A stretch of DNA of 64,000 bases from JAWLHU01 sp049325315 (GTDB lineage Bacteria; Bacillota; Sulfobacillia; Symbiobacteriales; Symbiobacteriaceae): the NCBI GenBank assembly GCA_049325315.1, contig JBMONB010000074.1, forward strand, positions 1 to 64,000, written 5' to 3'. The notes under the pieces are model-generated. The model was given only the letters and a program-made list of their open reading frames with translations, did not search any database and had not been told where the DNA came from. Shown piece by piece: positions 24,849-32,463 of the stretch; within the stretch, counting starts at the first letter, position 1; each line of letters starts with the position of its first letter. A program made the position numbers and the translations under genes.

Positions 24849-26684
24849 CTAGTAGTCGCGGTGGCACTTGGCGCAAGATGGCTCCACATAGTTGTGGCAG
24901 CTCTTGCAGCTGGCGATAGTCTCGGGCTTGGTGGTGCGGGCATGGCTCACCCAGAACATCGGGGGATGCCACTGCTGCTTCACGCCCTGGCCGAACCCAG
25001 CGGTATGGCACTCGGTGCACGAGTTGAACGTCTCGGTGTGGCAGCTGGTGCAGTTCGCCGCGACATCCTTGCCATTGGAGGCCAGGGCGACATTCCGGTG
25101 GTCGGCGATCCAGCTGTCGGGGTGCCACTGGGGCTCAACACCCTTGCCGACCCCGTCGGTATGGCAGGCGGTGCAGGAGTTGAAGGTCGGGGTATGGCAG
25201 TCGGTGCAGCTGGCGGCAATCTGCCCGTCAGCTGTGAGCGCCACCTTGCTGTGGGTGGCCAGCCAGGTGGTCGGGTGCCACTGCTGCTTCACGCCCTGGC
25301 CGACGCCATCGGTATGGCACTCGGTGCAGGAGTTGACCGTCTCGGTATGGCAAGTGGTGCAGTCCGCCGAGATATCCCGCCCGTTGGGCGCGAGGGCGAT
25401 TGAGCCGTGCTGGGCCAGGAATTCGCTCGGGTGGGTGAACTTCGTCAGGTGGCAGTCCAGGCAGAACAGCGGGGCGGCATGGGGCGCCGTCGGGTTGGCC
25501 TGGTTCTGGGAGGAGTGGCACTGCACGCAGGTCTGAGGAGCGGTCCGGGCCAGGGTGTAGTGGGAGTCGCTCACCCAGTTCTCCGGGTGCGGCATGGGCT
25601 GCGCGTGGCAGTTGGTGCACGTGGCGTCGGTGGTCGAGAGGGTGCGTGGGTTGCCCACGACCTTCACGTCGAACCCCTGGTCCCGGGTGCCGTGGCAGGA
25701 GGCGCAGAGCTCAGGCCGGTCCCGGAAGCCCTCGGTATGGTTGGTCAGCCACGACTCCGGATGCGGCATGGTGATACCGTGGCAGGCAGAACAGGCGTCC
25801 TTCAGGCCTTCTACCGCCTTCAGGGAGCCGGGCGGCATCTCCGGCGTGGTCGGGTGCGCCCTCTCCTGGCTCACGGTCTGGAAGAAGGCCGCCGGCGGCT
25901 GATCGCCGGGGTTCAGCTTCACCAGGCCGGGGGTGAGGTGGCACTGTTGGCAGGACTGCACGTTCGCCGCAGCAGACTGACCGTGCACTGTGCGGAAGTC
26001 CGCCTGCTTGTGGTCGTCGGGCGAGACCAGGTCCAGGTCCGTGTGACAGGCCGAGCAGGAGATGGTGGTCCGAACGCTCATGGCCACCTTCTCTTCGGCG
26101 TGACACTCCAGGCAGGTGTTATGCCAGACCCTGACCTGGTACGGTCGTTCTGCCGGGCCGTGGGAGGTCGTGGCGTGGCATTCGGTACAGGAGAGCGGAT
26201 TGTCGAGGGTCAGGTGCAGGTCGTGACCCGCAAGGGCTTTAAAGTGGGTCAACTCGCTCGCCGCCACCCGAATGGGCTCGCCGTTCTCATCGAGCTTGGG
26301 GGGCTTCAGGTCCTGCATGACCCAGGGCATCTGCCGGCTGTGGCAGTCAAGGCAGCGCTGGGACGGAACCTCTGTGGCCACCTTGGCGATATCGAAGTTC
26401 GGGTCGCGCGTGGCTGCGGTCACCATGCGGATCTGCCCGAGCTGCATCTCGAGCCAGCCTCGGACTCCGTGGTCGGCGTGACACTCGGTGCAGGCCACAT
26501 CCTTGTGGGACGATGTCTTCCAGCTCGCCACGTACTCGTCCATACCGTGACACGCAGAGCACTGCGTCGCCAGCTTCGCCGGGTCGGGCGAGGTGGCTGC
26601 AAGGCTTTGGGCCAGTGCAATGCCGCCGATGATCAGCAGCATGGCCAGGAGGCCCGGAATCGCCCAGTTAATCTTGCGCTTCAA
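24849..26684 (-). CDS. Twenty-haem c-type cytochrome with tandem di-haem modules
   Basis: This 611-residue exported protein has an N-terminal membrane helix (about 8-30) and twenty CxxCH motifs. From about residue 430 there are three tandem modules of about 56 residues. Each has two CxxCH motifs nine residues apart (as in CTTCHTETVNSCTECH), then a VKQQWHP or VEPQWHP element and an L-x-x-NGxD-like stretch. The rest has less regular spacing with many His residues for bis-His ligation. The density of one haem per about 30 residues suits a long electron wire. It lies 14 bases downstream of the cytochrome b gene. No reductase motif was recognised. Confidence 0.92.
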   Translation of the reverse strand: MKRKINWAIPGLLAMLLIIGGIALAQSLAATSPDPAKLATQCSACHGMDEYVASWKTSSHKDVACTECHADHGVRGWLEMQLGQIRMVTAATRDPNFDIAKVATEVPSQRCLDCHSRQMPWVMQDLKPPKLDENGEPIRVAASELTHFKALAGHDLHLTLDNPLSCTECHATTSHGPAERPYQVRVWHNTCLECHAEEKVAMSVRTTISCSACHTDLDLVSPDDHKQADFRTVHGQSAAANVQSCQQCHLTPGLVKLNPGDQPPAAFFQTVSQERAHPTTPEMPPGSLKAVEGLKDACSACHGITMPHPESWLTNHTEGFRDRPELCASCHGTRDQGFDVKVVGNPRTLSTTDATCTNCHAQPMPHPENWVSDSHYTLARTAPQTCVQCHSSQNQANPTAPHAAPLFCLDCHLTKFTHPSEFLAQHGSIALAPNGRDISADCTTCHTETVNSCTECHTDGVGQGVKQQWHPTTWLATHSKVALTADGQIAASCTDCHTPTFNSCTACHTDGVGKGVEPQWHPDSWIADHRNVALASNGKDVAANCTSCHTETFNSCTECHTAGFGQGVKQQWHPPMFWVSHARTTKPETIASCKSCHNYVEPSCAKCHRDY

Positions 26685-26697
26685 GATGCCTCCCCCC

Positions 26698-27561
26698 TTA
26701 CGCCAACAAGAGTGGAATGAAGGTGACGAGCAGGTAGTAGAAGATTGCGGAGTAGATGATCAGCTCGAATGCAGCCACCCAGCGACGCCAGCCTGCCAGC
26801 CGGCCCTCATGGTGCCCCTCGTGGGGCGGCGCCGGGAGGATGCCCTTCTCCACTAACTGTTGGTACTCGAGGGGATGCTCCTCCATCATGTGTTCCAGCG
26901 AGATCTTGCCGGTCAGCCAGACCGGGTTCGACGGGAAGATCGACGGGTTCAGGTGAGCGTTAAAGATGTGGCCATACGCCAGGGTGATAACGGCGACCAC
27001 AGCCTCGTTGCTGTGAACAATCCGAAAGCCGTCCAGCCAGACCCGGGGCACCCACTGGCCCGCTATGGTGGGGAACCAGAGCGCAAAGCCTGTCCCGCCC
27101 ATGACGAACATGCCCCAGAAGATCGCTAGATACTCAAACTTTTCAAGGTAGCTGTACCGGTCGTACTGGGGGGGCTTCTGACGCAGGTTGAGCAGGTAGA
27201 GCATGTGGTGCCACGAGTCTTCAAGGTCCTTGAAGGTCGGCACCATGCCCATCGAAAAGCCCAGCTTCCGCCAGCCGACGGCCAGGTAGATCAAATGCCA
27301 GACGGAGACAAGCACAAGCAGCGTGGCAAAGACCTTGTGGGCGATTAAATTGCCGTGGAACCCGCCAAAGATGCGGAATGTCATCTGGGCCCATTCAACG
27401 TAGTGAAACTTAATCGCGAGCCCCGTCCACAGGAGTCCACCGGTGGAAATGGCGAGCACGCCGTGCTGCAGGCGGTGCTGCAGATTCCAGCGCTGGTAGG
27501 TGGTCGGTGTGCCGTCATGGGTTGGCGGCTGGTTTTTGGTCAGGGTTTTGGCCTCTGTCAC
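26698..27561 (-). CDS. FdnI-like cytochrome b membrane subunit
   Basis: This 287-residue membrane protein resembles the gamma subunit (cytochrome b) of formate dehydrogenase and the di-haem b561 family. It has four core segments with His in HRLQHGVLAIS, HGNLIAHKVFA, SVWHLIYL and LAYGHIFNAHLNP. An additional C-terminal segment (ELIIYSAIFYYLLVTFIPLLL) follows a His-rich linker. In this setting it would link the quinone pool to the multihaem cytochromes. The start is GTG with GGAGGTG upstream. It lies between the five-haem and twenty-haem genes. Confidence 0.87.
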   Translation of the reverse strand: MTEAKTLTKNQPPTHDGTPTTYQRWNLQHRLQHGVLAISTGGLLWTGLAIKFHYVEWAQMTFRIFGGFHGNLIAHKVFATLLVLVSVWHLIYLAVGWRKLGFSMGMVPTFKDLEDSWHHMLYLLNLRQKPPQYDRYSYLEKFEYLAIFWGMFVMGGTGFALWFPTIAGQWVPRVWLDGFRIVHSNEAVVAVITLAYGHIFNAHLNPSIFPSNPVWLTGKISLEHMMEEHPLEYQQLVEKGILPAPPHEGHHEGRLAGWRRWVAAFELIIYSAIFYYLLVTFIPLLLA

Positions 27562-27588
27562 GGGCTCTGCACCTCCATATTCCCAGGC

Positions 27589-28326
27589 CTAACGCATCAG
27601 CCGCCGCAGCAGCTCGAACATCACAATGGGTCCGTCTTTCATGGTGTCGAAGAGGATCAGTCCGATGAAGAACTTGTAGAGAAGATGGAGTCCACCGCTC
27701 TGCTTATCCGCAGGGACAAAGTGCTCCTTGCCGTCGGCGAAGCCCTCCGGGGCACCGGGGTGACAATCGGTCGTCCCGCAGGTCTTCACGACGTTCTGCC
27801 GGCTCACCATCGACTCAGGCGTCCGGGAAGGAAGCACGTTGTGAACGCCGTGGCAATCGACGCAGGTCGCGGCCCGGAGGTCGCCATTGCGAACGGCCAC
27901 GCCATGAAAGCTCAGGTTGTAAGACTGCTCATAGAGACCGGCGTGACACTTGACGCAGCCCTCCGACTTGAGCTCCCTCAGCTCCCGGCCGGTGGGCAGC
28001 CCCAACGGCTTCTTGGGGTCCTTGGCATGCTCGGGGCCAGCCTCCAGGTGGCACCGGGTGCAGGAGATAATGGCGTGAGCCGAACCCTCGTACTGGGCCG
28101 GATCCACGTGGATGGAGATGGACTCTCCGTTCCGCACCATTGACTCCTGCTTGCTGTGACACTCCAGGCAGGCCTGATTCCCCTCCGGTTCGGACGGCAC
28201 GACAAGCTGCTTGGGAATCCGCTCGGCGTAGGCCGTGCCATTCACCATAACCAGGCCGCCCGCAACCAGGAGGAAGCACCCGAGAACTCGCAGCAAGCCG
28301 CTCCGGACTGCGCGTGACTGGATCAT
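27589..28326 (-). CDS. Five-haem c-type cytochrome with C-terminal membrane anchor
   Basis: This is a 245-residue exported protein. A signal peptide (LLRVLGCFLLVAGGLVMVNG) is followed by four CxxCH motifs (CLECH, CTRCH, CVKCH, CVDCH) and one unusual CX4CH (CGTTDCH). A C-terminal hydrophobic helix (LLYKFFIGLILFD) precedes a basic tail. The ATG at 28326 has AGGAGGG about 8 bases upstream; longer in-frame starts run into the Fnr-type box and promoter. It is the first gene of the cytochrome operon. It probably docks between the cytochrome b and the larger cytochromes. Confidence 0.88.
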   Translation of the reverse strand: MIQSRAVRSGLLRVLGCFLLVAGGLVMVNGTAYAERIPKQLVVPSEPEGNQACLECHSKQESMVRNGESISIHVDPAQYEGSAHAIISCTRCHLEAGPEHAKDPKKPLGLPTGRELRELKSEGCVKCHAGLYEQSYNLSFHGVAVRNGDLRAATCVDCHGVHNVLPSRTPESMVSRQNVVKTCGTTDCHPGAPEGFADGKEHFVPADKQSGGLHLLYKFFIGLILFDTMKDGPIVMFELLRRLMR

Positions 28327-28354
28327 TCCTGGCGCCCTCCTAAGTCGTAAGGTT

Positions 28355-28360
28355 TTTGTA
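28355..28360 (-). promoter_or_regulatory. Probable -10 element of the cytochrome operon
   Basis: The minus strand reads TACAAA, placing transcription start near 28347. The Fnr-type box centre (28387.5) would then be at about -41, the position typical of class II Fnr/Crp activation. No convincing -35 is needed in this arrangement. Confidence 0.5.
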
Positions 28361-28379
28361 AGGGGGGTGAGGATCATTC

Positions 28380-28395
28380 TGTGAAAGATTTCACA
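28380..28395. promoter_or_regulatory. Perfect Crp/Fnr-family box of the cytochrome operon
   Basis: TGTGAAAGATTTCACA is TGTGA-N6-TCACA, identical in its half-sites to the box upstream of the NapA-like operon. It lies about 54 bases before the first cytochrome start codon. Positive anaerobic control is the likely role. Confidence 0.8.
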
Positions 28396-28837
28396 AGGGT
28401 TGCCAAACAAGACGGGGTCAGAAATCCGACCCCGATCGTGCGACTTTCCGGACCCCGGTGTTACATAAAAATTGCGGGGAGATTGCAAATCCCTTTCGCT
28501 CTCATCTTACTCTCAGCTTTCTCAGGAACCAACAGATGGAAGCTGGCTGAGATCGCCGAATTTGTTCGGTTTTTCACGATTTCCGTCCGGATGCTTGCTT
28601 TAGCTCGCTCAATCGCGTCCGTATCCCTTGCGGGCGTGTACCTCATGGGGTACGATACGGTACCTGTTGATATGCAAGGGACCGAAATGGGTACCCCTGG
28701 AGGGCTCCCCCCGAGCCGAACGAAAATGACACCAATGGGCTAATCATCTCTTCGAGAACTGTACTCCCTTTCTCGTAAATACCAGAGCCTTTCCACTACG
28801 GAAGGGATTCCCTTGGAGCGCCCCGAATTAAGCCATC
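28396..28837. other. Gene-free, A/T-richer intergenic stretch with several inverted repeats
   Basis: No convincing gene was found on either strand. A minus-strand terminator lies at 28404-28435 (CGGGGTC/GACCCCG, then T-rich). Several GGTACC-containing stems cluster between 28638 and 28700. The terminator faces the cytochrome operon with no gene upstream of it, so an untranslated RNA reading leftwards is possible. No known RNA family was recognised. Confidence 0.3.
28404..28435 (-). terminator. Minus-strand terminator upstream of the Fnr-type box
   Basis: CGGGGTC, an 8-base loop and GACCCCG are followed on the minus strand by TCTTGTTTGG. It insulates the cytochrome promoter from upstream transcription or ends a small RNA. 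Confidence 0.5.
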
Positions 28838-28843
28838 TATAAT
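28838..28843 (+). promoter_or_regulatory. TATAAT element just before the GGDEF gene
   Basis: A perfect TATAAT ends 8 bases before the first in-frame GTG. The best -35 candidate is TTGGAG at 28813-28818 with a long 19-base spacer. The transcript could start at or next to the start codon. Confidence 0.5.
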
Positions 28844-28851
28844 GTTCATAT

Positions 28852-29892
28852 GTGGTGGTGAAGGCGATGGACCCCGGGCATCGTTCAGTCTCCTGGGTCG
28901 CTCCCCGTGCTTCGCGCACCTTTTTCGTCATAATGCGCTGGGTTATGGTTGTGATCGGCCCTACCCTGGCCGGTCTCAGCCCGATTCACCTGCCGATGGA
29001 AACAGCGTTGATTCTGGCTGCCTTTGCTTTGCTAACCGTCATTTTGCAGGTTCGGCTCCGGTTTCCGTACACGCGGTTGGACCACTTGCTCTGGTACCTT
29101 GCTTTCGGCACCGACCTGCTGCTGATCACAAGCCTGGTCTTTCTCCGCGGGGGTCTTCGGACAGATACATATATCCTCTACTTTCTGGTGATGGCGGAAG
29201 CAGGGCTGATCTTAGGCGTTCGGCAGGCCATTCTTACCGGTGTGGCCGGCAGTGCTCTCTACACCTATACCGTTCTCTTCGTCCACGGTCAGGATGATGT
29301 CAACCGGCTGGTGATTCGCATCCTCTATCTGATGTTAGTTGGGAGCGTTGTGGCCTTTCTCGCCCATTCAGAGAAGAAGGCGCTTGTGGAGGCACTAACC
29401 GATTTTAAGACCCATCTACCTAACTTCCGGCACTTCCAGGAGGCGTTGTCCCAGGCGGTCGCACACCACAAGAACCGAAGCGAGAGCCTCTCCGTGGCCA
29501 TTCTCGATGTCGATAACTTTAAGCAATGGAACGCAATCATCGGCCATCCGCAAGCCGACCGAGTTCTGGAGGAGCTTGCTGACCTGCTGATTCATAATAA
29601 ACGACCGCGTGACCTGATTGCCCGGTACGGTGGTGAAGAGTTTGTCATGCTGCTCCCGAATACGATAGTAAACGACGCCCATGCAGAGATGGAGCGGTTT
29701 CGGCGCCTGGTGGCCGAGCACCGCTTTCTGGGTGGCTCGGTGAGGACACCCGTTTCGATCACCATCAGCATTGGCGTCGCCGGGTGGCGGTCGGGGTTGT
29801 CGGAGAGCCAGGTGCTGGTCGAGGCGGACCACGCCCTCCAGGAGGCAAAGCAATCGGGCAAGAACCAGGTCCGGCGGTACCAAGCCGCCTGA
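28852..29892 (+). CDS. Membrane-bound GGDEF domain protein, probable diguanylate cyclase
   Basis: This is a protein of about 346 residues. Several membrane segments fill the first 170 residues, and a GGDEF domain follows with RYGGEEFV and LDVDNFKQWNAIIGH. Unlike the cyclase at 7385, the inhibitory site RxxD (RPRD) is present before GGEEF, so product feedback is likely. Start choice is unclear: three in-frame GTG codons (28852, 28855, 28858) and an ATG (28867) follow the TATAAT closely with no good binding site, so a leaderless message is possible. It is divergent from the cytochrome operon. Confidence 0.87.
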   Translation: MVVKAMDPGHRSVSWVAPRASRTFFVIMRWVMVVIGPTLAGLSPIHLPMETALILAAFALLTVILQVRLRFPYTRLDHLLWYLAFGTDLLLITSLVFLRGGLRTDTYILYFLVMAEAGLILGVRQAILTGVAGSALYTYTVLFVHGQDDVNRLVIRILYLMLVGSVVAFLAHSEKKALVEALTDFKTHLPNFRHFQEALSQAVAHHKNRSESLSVAILDVDNFKQWNAIIGHPQADRVLEELADLLIHNKRPRDLIARYGGEEFVMLLPNTIVNDAHAEMERFRRLVAEHRFLGGSVRTPVSITISIGVAGWRSGLSESQVLVEADHALQEAKQSGKNQVRRYQAA

Positions 29893-29904
29893 TGAATATG
29901 TAGA

Positions 29905-29946
29905 ACAAGGACTTCCAACTCTGAGGGGTTGGAAGTCCTTGTTTTC
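29905..29946 (+). terminator. Intrinsic terminator after the GGDEF gene
   Basis: AAGGACTTCCAAC pairs perfectly with GTTGGAAGTCCTT and is followed by GTTTT. Confidence 0.92.
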
Positions 29947-29982
29947 CATGCGTTTCGATCGAGGCCGCAGCCGTGCTTGATC

Positions 29983-30414
29983 TTACATAAGGTGGACCAC
30001 GCCGGTAGTGGCCAGCGCCACCAGAATACCGGCGACAACGGTGCCAAGAATCAGCCCAAGGATCAGCCGCGGCATATCCAGCCCGATGAGGGAGCCGGCC
30101 ACTGTGCCGGTGAAGAGCCCGGTCCCCGGAATGGGCACCCCCACGATGAAGGCAACCCCCAGGGTGCCCCACCTCCTGACCAAGGTCCTGTGCTTGCGGG
30201 CCCTCATGCGTGACCAGACCAGAAACTGGCGGGCCGGTCGGAAGCGCTCGGCCCAGGCGCGGAGCAGTCGCAGAAAGAGCAGGTTGAACGGCACCTGAAC
30301 CAGGGTGCCGGTTATGCCGAGCACGGTGGCCAAGACCGGGTCTACCCCCTTCGCAATCCCGAGGGGAATCCCCGCTTTGAACTCGAGAATGGGCACCACC
30401 GAGATGAGGAACAC
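29983..30414 (-). CDS. Small multidrug-export-family (COG2426) membrane protein
   Basis: This 143-residue membrane protein resembles the Sm_multidrug_ex family (VVPILEFKAGIPLGIAKG near the N terminus, VGVPIPGTGLFTG in the middle). The family name is historical and function is not established. The GTG at 30414 has no binding site. An in-frame CTG at 30432 lies 8 bases from AGGAGG and would add MHPALL, which fits the family's N terminus, so the true start may be that CTG. Confidence 0.78.
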   Translation of the reverse strand: MFLISVVPILEFKAGIPLGIAKGVDPVLATVLGITGTLVQVPFNLLFLRLLRAWAERFRPARQFLVWSRMRARKHRTLVRRWGTLGVAFIVGVPIPGTGLFTGTVAGSLIGLDMPRLILGLILGTVVAGILVALATTGVVHLM

Positions 30415-30522
30415 GAGCAGTGCAGGGTGCAGTGGACTCTCCTCCTGGCGGAAGGGTTATTATCAGGTAGGACGAATGAGAACCAGGCGTAGTTACGTGC
30501 GAAAGGAGCCAGCCGACCGATC

Positions 30523-31443
30523 ATGATCATGACGAACATGGAGATAGAGCGGCTCGATACAGAGGCCCGGCGCCTGCTGGAAGCCTACAACAGGGGGCAG
30601 CATACCTCGCTGCTCACCGAGGTGGACGAACTCTCCAAGCAGGGACCACTCACGGCCGGACTGCTTGGCTTGGCCGCCTCTAGCCTGGTGGCCTTGGAGC
30701 GGTTCGACGAGGCGGTAACGGCTGCACGGGGCGCCCTGGAGCGAGAGCCGCGCTGGGCCTGGCTTTACCTGGCGCTGAGCCGGGCGGAGGCGGGGCGTGG
30801 TGACTGGGCAAAGGCGACCGAGGCGGGTCGGTCCGCCGTGCAGATCATGCCAGGTGAAACGGGCTACCTTGCCAACCTGGCGCAATGCCAGCGGGAGTCC
30901 GGGCAGGCGGCGCTGGCGGTGAAGACCGCCCGGCAGGCGCTGTCGATCGACCCGGCTGACCCAGAGAGCCTTAGCCAGTTAGGGTTGGCGCTCGAGGCCA
31001 CCGGAGACCCCGAGGGGGCGCTGGAGCACCTGCAGCAGGCGCAGGCCATCAGCCCTGATGACCCCTCTGCCTACCTGCATGAGGGGGCGCTGCACCGCCG
31101 GGCCGGGCGGGTCGGGCTGGCACGTCGGGCGTTCCGGGAAGCGCTGCGGCGGAATCCGGGTCTGACGGAAGCCGAAGACCGCCTGGTCGAAACGCTCAGC
31201 GAGAGCCTACTGGTGCGCAAGGTGCTGATGCACCTGCTCAGCCTGGCCCGCCTCACAGTGGTAGGATGGGCGATCGTGGCCTTCCTCTACTACGTCTTCT
31301 TCCGGATGCTGGAGATCCTTTGGAAGTCGTTTGCGATCTTTCTGCCGTTTGGGCGGGTACTGCTGGGGGTCACCTTCACCTGGCTCGTCGGGGGGGCCCT
31401 CGTTGGTTGGGGCCTGCGGGTGGTGGTGCGTCGCCTTAGGTAG
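30523..31443 (+). CDS. TPR-repeat protein with C-terminal membrane segments
   Basis: This is a 306-residue protein. The first 225 residues are a run of tetratricopeptide-like helix pairs (LVALERFDEAVTAARGALE, QSGQAALAVKTARQALSIDP-type spacing). Two hydrophobic segments follow (VVGWAIVAFLYYVFFRML and GVTFTWLVGGALVGWGL). It probably scaffolds proteins at the inner face of the membrane. No enzymatic motif was seen. The best binding site (GAAAGGAG) is about 14 bases from the first ATG, so a later ATG (30529 or 30538) is also possible. Confidence 0.8.
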   Translation: MIMTNMEIERLDTEARRLLEAYNRGQHTSLLTEVDELSKQGPLTAGLLGLAASSLVALERFDEAVTAARGALEREPRWAWLYLALSRAEAGRGDWAKATEAGRSAVQIMPGETGYLANLAQCQRESGQAALAVKTARQALSIDPADPESLSQLGLALEATGDPEGALEHLQQAQAISPDDPSAYLHEGALHRRAGRVGLARRAFREALRRNPGLTEAEDRLVETLSESLLVRKVLMHLLSLARLTVVGWAIVAFLYYVFFRMLEILWKSFAIFLPFGRVLLGVTFTWLVGGALVGWGLRVVVRRLR

Positions 31444-31466
31444 TTGTGGTTGGCCTTTGTGGGGTC

Positions 31467-31484
31467 GGTCGGGGTACCCCGACC
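31467..31484. repeat. Perfect 18-base palindrome after the TPR gene
   Basis: GGTCGGGGTACCCCGACC lies 24 bases after the TPR stop codon. No T-run follows, so it is a poor terminator by itself. Confidence 0.4.
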
Positions 31485-31539
31485 GGACCTGGGCTGCCCT
31501 CTGTTTCCCCAACCTTACTCGGGCTTGGTTCTCTTGCTT

Positions 31540-31911
31540 TTAGCCGGACATCCAGGAGCGGGCGGCCAGGAGGGCTACGAAAAGGGCTACGGCGGCATGG
31601 ATCAGGGGCTTGTTGCGGTACTTATGGCCCGCTGCCGTGCCCTTGCGGACCTGGTACTGCAAGATTGCGCCTATGGCTACCAGGGTGCCGTAGAAGATGT
31701 GCATCAGGTGGACCTGGCGTCCCTCTAGCAGGAAATATAGGCCCGTCAGGACCTGAATGGCTGCGATTCCTGTGCTTGCGGGGAGCAGTTTGTAGTACCC
31801 GTCGGGTAACGAACCTCTCTTGCGGTGCGTGATCAGCGCCCAGGCGATCAGCGTGGCGTTTATGGCTGCCAGGGCGATTACGCCCGACTGTTTTACCAGA
31901 ACCAAATTCAA
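31540..31911 (-). CDS. Small integral membrane protein of unknown function
   Basis: This 123-residue protein was not recognised. Four hydrophobic segments are evident (VIALAAINATLIAWALI, GIAAIQVLTGLYFLL, LMHIFYGTLVAIGAIL, AAVALFVALLAA) with His residues in the third (VHLMHIFYG). TTG at 31911 is the likely start, but its binding site AAGGAGG lies in the loop of a 12-base-pair hairpin. It follows the DUF302 gene on the same strand. Confidence 0.65.
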   Translation of the reverse strand: MNLVLVKQSGVIALAAINATLIAWALITHRKRGSLPDGYYKLLPASTGIAAIQVLTGLYFLLEGRQVHLMHIFYGTLVAIGAILQYQVRKGTAAGHKYRNKPLIHAAVALFVALLAARSWMSG

Positions 31912-31962
31912 GGCCCGCTCAGCCTCCTTCCATTTCTCGAAGGTTCGGCGTGAGCGGGCCTT
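31910..31962 (-). promoter_or_regulatory. Hairpin enclosing the ribosome binding site
   Basis: AAGGCCCGCTCA and TGAGCGGGCCTT are perfect 12-base arms around a 29-base loop that contains GAAGGAGG on the minus strand. The start codon lies at the base of the stem. It may control translation or weakly terminate the DUF302 message. Confidence 0.45.
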
Positions 31963-31970
31963 TTCCTTGT

Positions 31971-32357
31971 TTACTTGGCTGCCTCAATGATCTCCAGCAG
32001 TTCGGCCTCTACTTCCCTGGCCAGCGTATCGAACCGCTCGTCGCCCATGATGCTCATGAGGGCCGTAGGGCGGGCCAGGCCGATAGTCGTCTTGCCTTCG
32101 ACCTTCATCACCACGATCTTGCACGGCAGGAAGTAGGCGATCTCCGGGTTGGTCTCCAGGGCCTGCTTGGCCTTGGGAGCGCTGCACACCTCCAGGATCC
32201 GCACCTCGTGGGCGAGGCTGAGGCCCTTGGACTCCAGCGTCTTGTTTGTGTCGAGCTGCCAGAGAACGCTGAACTTCCGACCTGCCATGGCCGCTTCAAC
32301 CGACGCGACAGCCTCGTCAACACTCTTCTCGGTCACCACATGGCTCACCATTTGCAT
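31971..32357 (-). CDS. DUF302-family protein
   Basis: This 128-residue cytosolic protein has the DUF302 layout: SVDEAVASVEAAMAGRKFSVLWQLD, then KGLSLAHEVRILEVCSAPKAKQAL, then LPCKIVVMKVEGKTTIGL with two conserved cysteines. DUF302 proteins are linked to sulfur and redox metabolism in other genomes, but the activity is unknown. It is divergent from an ArsR-type gene, and a palindrome lies across its promoter, so local repression is likely. Confidence 0.85.
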   Translation of the reverse strand: MQMVSHVVTEKSVDEAVASVEAAMAGRKFSVLWQLDTNKTLESKGLSLAHEVRILEVCSAPKAKQALETNPEIAYFLPCKIVVMKVEGKTTIGLARPTALMSIMGDERFDTLAREVEAELLEIIEAAK

Positions 32358-32416
32358 ATACCCTTACCCCCAATGGTTTTTGGAAATGAGATTCCGTGCA
32401 CCTTTGCACTTCTATC

Positions 32417-32438
32417 ATGATACCCTACCAGGTATCGT
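32417..32438. promoter_or_regulatory. Probable ArsR-type operator
   Basis: ATGATACC, a 6-base spacer and GGTATCGT form an imperfect palindrome at the -10 region of the DUF302 promoter (TTGACA at 32450-32445 on the minus strand). A second inverted pair, GTTGTCA/TGACAAC (32443-32471), overlaps the -35 elements of both divergent promoters. Confidence 0.5.
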
Positions 32439-32463
32439 AGAAGTTGTCAAGTTGAAATAATTC

